Made by a program: the position numbers and the translations under genes. Below are positions 61,731 to 64,000 of a stretch of DNA of 64,000 bases, one piece after another; the stretch's first letter is position 1, and each line of letters opens with the position of its first letter. The stretch is from Rhodobacterales bacterium (GTDB lineage Bacteria; Pseudomonadota; Alphaproteobacteria; Rhizobiales; Stappiaceae): positions 152,113 to 216,112 of the forward strand of contig VIRH01000141.1 of assembly GCA_008107755.1 (NCBI GenBank). The letters are read 5' to 3'. The notes under the pieces were generated by a model, which did not search any database, was not told the DNA's origin, and saw nothing but the letters and a program-made list of their open reading frames with translations.

Positions 61731-62094
61731 GGAAACCTCGCTACACTATGGATTTATGAATTCAATTTAATAAAAAATGACAAAACTTCCTCATGGGAAG
61801 TTTTTAATAGACCCGAATATCGGACTCAAAGCAACCAGAAATAAACATCAAAAAATGTGCCCCATCCTACAAATGCATCACCGTTGCCACCAACAAAATC
61901 ATCTATTGCGCTCACGGCGCAAGAATTGCGCCTTCCGGCGATTTCTTCTTTGATTTCAATGAGAAGAGAATGGTGGGTGAGTGGGGGCTCGAACCCCAGA
62001 CCCGCTGATTAAGAGTTATAATAATATCTTTATTTTTCAATGACTTATGAGAATTCTATTTTTAAGTCGCACGCCAATTTGACAATCCACTACG
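61731..62094. other. AT-rich stretch at the prophage edge
   Basis: 364 bp between the JAMM-like gene and the first prophage gene, among the most AT-rich DNA in the window. It has no coding frame. Its only identifiable content is the tRNA fragment at 61971-62016. The promoter of the JAMM-like gene lies at the left end. Confidence 0.6.
61971..62016 (-). other. 3' fragment of a tRNA-Lys(CTT) gene, attachment-site remnant
   Basis: On the minus strand it reads CTCTTAATCAGC, then a T arm (TGGGG TTCGAGC CCCCA) and CTCACCCACCA. The anticodon CTT (62011-62013) and the encoded CCA identify tRNA-Lys. Identity to a tRNA stops at the anticodon loop; the expected 5' stem GCTGA is replaced by AT-rich sequence, so this is not a functional gene. 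Such fragments mark integration by tyrosine recombinases that use the anticodon-loop part of a tRNA as attB. The orientation places host DNA to the left and prophage to the right. Confidence 0.8.
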
Positions 62095-62376
62095 TTATTT
62101 GCCGCGCGACTTCAACTCCCGCTCCAGGCGCTCCAGCGTGAGCCGGATCCAGCGCATGTCCGCTTTCATGTCGGCCATGTCACTGCCCTGCTTGATGCGC
62201 TCGGCGATCTGCACCTCGGCGCTTTGCTCAAGCTTGATGATCCGGTCGTCGTGATCTTCAAGCCCCGCCTCCAGTCGCGTCCACCCAACGGCCAGGCTGA
62301 TCAGCAGCGTGCCGAGGACGATCACATTGCCAACCGATATTCCCGGCTGGATCCAGCTTTGTTTGCTGTCAGGCAT
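62095..62376 (-). CDS. Small prophage membrane protein with a coiled-coil tail
   Basis: 93 residues from the ATG at 62376. One hydrophobic segment (about 15-33, VGNVIVLGTLLISLAVGW) is followed by a heptad-like helix with many charged residues ending in LERELKSRGK. This arrangement is common in phage XhlA-type holin-associated proteins. Its ATG overlaps the stop of the o-spanin-like gene (TGATG). A GTG three codons earlier is the alternative start. Function is inferred from position in the lysis block. Confidence 0.6.
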   Translation of the reverse strand: MPDSKQSWIQPGISVGNVIVLGTLLISLAVGWTRLEAGLEDHDDRIIKLEQSAEVQIAERIKQGSDMADMKADMRWIRLTLERLERELKSRGK

Positions 62377-62591
62377 CAGGGGCACCCCAAGCGTTCGTAA
62401 TTCGCATCATTGGCGGCAACGCGCTCAAGGCCGGCGCGATCCGCTTTCGCCAGGGCGACCGTCCCGGCCGCGCTCAGATCATTCGCCCGGAAGCCGGCGC
62501 AGCTCAGTGCATGCTGCGACGGACAGCCCCCGAGCGCGAAGGTAACGGGCACAAAGATCATAATCAGAAAGAGCCTGTAGCTCGCTGTCAT
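62376..62591 (-). CDS. Rz1-like outer-membrane spanin lipoprotein (o-spanin)
   Basis: 71 residues. The signal MTASYRLFLIMIFVPVTFAL ends in lipobox ALGGC, followed by a short Cys-containing tail (HALSCAGFRANDL). Its first 38 codons overlap the downstream part of the i-spanin gene in another frame, the arrangement typical of Rz/Rz1 pairs. The frame runs further upstream without a signal-like start; I choose 62591. SD is weak, as usual for embedded Rz1 genes. Confidence 0.6.
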   Translation of the reverse strand: MTASYRLFLIMIFVPVTFALGGCPSQHALSCAGFRANDLSAAGTVALAKADRAGLERVAANDANYERLGCP

Positions 62592-62778
62592 CCTTGATGC
62601 GGGCGCGCTCGGCCTCCGCAGCGGCCTTTCCCGTTTTCTGTTCATATGCATCGTATCCGGCGCTCCAGCGGATGTTTCCATAGGTCCACACGGCAACCCC
62701 TGCCGCGATGACGAGAAGCGCGCCCACGGCGTATTTGTTGCCGAGAACGCGCCTGGCGACTTCCAGGGCCGCGATCAT
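62479..62778 (-). CDS. Rz-like inner-membrane spanin (i-spanin)
   Basis: 99 residues. An N-terminal hydrophobic helix (about 17-33) anchors it in the inner membrane, followed by a coiled-coil-like periplasmic domain (AAAEAERARIKDDSELQALS) and a Cys-containing tail. With the overlapping lipoprotein it would fuse inner and outer membranes in the last step of phage lysis. The start overlaps the endolysin stop by 4 bp (62775-62778). Confidence 0.6.
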   Translation of the reverse strand: MIAALEVARRVLGNKYAVGALLVIAAGVAVWTYGNIRWSAGYDAYEQKTGKAAAEAERARIKDDSELQALSDYDLCARYLRARGLSVAACTELRRLPGE

Positions 62779-63593
62779 TCGACCACCCGGTCACGTTCAT
62801 TCAGATAGACGAAATAAAGCCCGCCCACGACGAGCATGCCAGCCACCGCCCATGAGATCGGCCCCGAGCTGGTCGCGATGGTCGTGATGGTCGAGCCGAA
62901 CGCGCCGAGGATCCCCAGCGTCTTGGGATCCTTGACCGCCTCGACGATGACGGCGATCACGCCGGTTTCTTCCTCCAGGGCCTTGCCTGGCGCTTCGGCC
63001 TTCGGTGCGGGGATCGGCACGGGGTCGGAGCCTTCGGCCGCGTTGAGCGCCAGCATGACGCCGCGATCGATGACCCCGATATCGTCATCCTGGCGTCCCA
63101 TTTGTTCGCCCATGATGCGGCGCGTCCACCCGGTGCCGAAGGTTGACCAGTGCTTGAGCCGGCGCACGAAGCGGTATCGACGTTCGCAATGTTTGGTGAC
63201 GATCTCGGCGGCCGGCATGGCGTTGATGGCGGCCAGCGTTTCGTTGCCGATCCATCCGTCAGGCTTCACGCCGACAACGCGCTGGAGATCCTTGATGGAC
63301 CGTTGCGGCCCGGAGTTCACGCCGTAATCGAACACGGAATAATCGACGCCGGCCGGCAGCTCGTCGGCCGAAACGGCTTTCCAGTATTGCTCGCGGTAGA
63401 TTGCCTCAACTTCTGCCTCGGTGATCTTCCGCACGCTTTGTTGCGGAAGGCCCATCCGGCGGCGATAGGCGTTGTAAGTTCGCTGGATGACGCCCCTATT
63501 CGTTGCGCCGCCCGGATCCTTACGGTGATTGACAAAGCCGCCTTCATGCACCAGCACCCAGGACAGGCATTTTCTGTAATTAGCTGCCGACAT
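62775..63593 (-). CDS. Prophage endolysin, GH108 N-acetylmuramidase with a C-terminal membrane segment
   Basis: 272 residues. The catalytic HEGGFVNHRKDPGGATNRG (glutamate in EGG) and YWKAVSADELPAGVDYSVFD are characteristic of glycosyl hydrolase family 108, followed by a peptidoglycan-binding_3 region (VGVKPDGWIGNETLAAINAM). The last 50 residues add a hydrophobic helix (WAVAGMLVVGGLYFVYL), which is not part of the enzyme and may tether or act like a holin. It degrades peptidoglycan for phage release. Confidence 0.85.
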   Translation of the reverse strand: MSAANYRKCLSWVLVHEGGFVNHRKDPGGATNRGVIQRTYNAYRRRMGLPQQSVRKITEAEVEAIYREQYWKAVSADELPAGVDYSVFDYGVNSGPQRSIKDLQRVVGVKPDGWIGNETLAAINAMPAAEIVTKHCERRYRFVRRLKHWSTFGTGWTRRIMGEQMGRQDDDIGVIDRGVMLALNAAEGSDPVPIPAPKAEAPGKALEEETGVIAVIVEAVKDPKTLGILGAFGSTITTIATSSGPISWAVAGMLVVGGLYFVYLNERDRVVE

Positions 63594-63644
63594 TCCGCGA
63601 TCTCCGGTTGAGGTGACCGCAAGTCTAAAAGCGCACAGGCAGGG

Positions 63645-64000
63645 TTAACTGGCAGGCGACACCGGCAACCCGGTCCAGTAGTCTTCGTTTGTCGCGTAAT
63701 CAAAGGGTATCGGGTCCATGTTCTTCAAAGCCCGGCCTGCGAAGATCATCCGTTGTTTGTGGATCAAAGCCGCGTATCCAAACTGGACGACCGTCTGTGC
63801 GTCCATAGGGACCGGCGTGTTGTCGAGCGTCAGGAAAGCAAACGTCGAGGGCACGCTGGGATCGCCGGGGACGACAAGCCGCTGCCAGTCATAGGCCCCC
63901 GCCTCCGCACCAAGAGCAATGGCGTCTGCCGCCATGGACTTCGCACCGGCAATGTTCCGCTGCCCTTCCTGATCGCACTGGTAGATGCGCCCTTCGAACT
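63645..64000 (-). CDS. Prophage DUF4376-like protein, 5' end cut by the window
   Basis: About 118 codons are visible, with the frame still open at the window edge. The sequence FEGRIYQCDQEGQRNIAGAK, then AYDWQRLVV and a DNTPVPMDAQTVVQFGYAAL-type end match the pattern of phage DUF4376 C-terminal domains found in tail-fibre or tail-assembly proteins. It is 51 bp upstream of the endolysin gene in the same direction. Completeness cannot be judged. Confidence 0.65.
   Translation of the reverse strand, partial: FEGRIYQCDQEGQRNIAGAKSMAADAIALGAEAGAYDWQRLVVPGDPSVPSTFAFLTLDNTPVPMDAQTVVQFGYAALIHKQRMIFAGRALKNMDPIPFDYATNEDYWTGLPVSPAS

Noticed and set aside
61971..62016. A functional tRNA-Lys gene
   Set aside because: The 5' half, including acceptor and D arms, is missing and replaced by AT-rich sequence; only the 3' half is present.
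1..64000. CRISPR arrays, transposases or insertion sequences
   Set aside because: No regularly spaced repeats, transposase-like proteins or terminal inverted repeats with target duplications were seen.

Overview
The window is high-GC alphaproteobacterial DNA. The gene set and local order (a frcR-frcB-frcC-frcA-frcK fructose transport locus like that of Sinorhizobium, zwf/edd/eda, a BacA/SbmA-type transporter) point to the Hyphomicrobiales, perhaps a marine member such as Roseibium/Stappia. The genus is inference from gene content and sequence style. Nothing here resembles a replication origin or a plasmid backbone, and no complete tRNA or rRNA gene was found. Most of it looks like ordinary chromosome. 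Accessory DNA begins near 61.0 kb, and a prophage edge starts at about 62 kb.

Layout. 0-14 kb: a truncated BacA/SbmA transporter, an orphan CoxL-like molybdenum hydroxylase subunit, a RimB-RimK-aspartoacylase-like operon for glutamate tailing of ribosomal protein, a VOC protein, an EamA exporter, a FadD-like ligase, a RecF/COG4637-like ATPase and adenine deaminase. 14.4-26.8 kb: a fructose-to-pyruvate block: ROK regulator, FrcBCA transporter and FrcK, then Zwf, Edd and Eda, a PilZ protein and Pgi. Only 6-phosphogluconolactonase is missing. Palindromes with core AATCGATT precede zwf, edd and pgi. 27-33 kb: three paralogous glycine-zipper lipoproteins, a methyltransferase, alanine dehydrogenase with a divergent Lrp regulator, an SMP-30 lactonase and TrhO.

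33.6-42.5 kb: a hexonate catabolism locus. It has a ribose-type ABC transporter, a zinc alcohol dehydrogenase, an UxaA-type altronate dehydratase, a GntR regulator with two apparent winged helices, and an UxaB-like reductase beyond an alpha/beta hydrolase broken by an amber codon. One 14-bp operator-like sequence occurs three times, each copy touching a predicted promoter element. 42.7-46 kb: an Aer-like receptor split into PAS and signalling genes, then malonyl-CoA decarboxylase. 46-53 kb: a YdcSTUV/PatD-type polyamine operon with a LysR regulator and a 19-bp palindrome in the promoter region.

53.2-61 kb is the least conventional part. It holds a SPASM/radical-SAM-fold protein whose CxxxCxxC motif has decayed, coupled to a sulfotransferase-like gene, then a small unknown and a double GT-B glycosyltransferase, which suggests surface glycan modification. 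A secreted metacaspase/SEL1 protein and its membrane-anchored partner follow. At 61.3-64 kb there is a JAMM/DUF4329-like protein in AT-rich DNA, then a 46-bp 3' fragment of a tRNA-Lys(CTT) gene that ends in the anticodon loop, then phage lysis genes (spanin pair, GH108 endolysin, small membrane protein) and a DUF4376-like tail protein running off the window. The fragment's orientation puts host DNA on the left and the prophage on the right.
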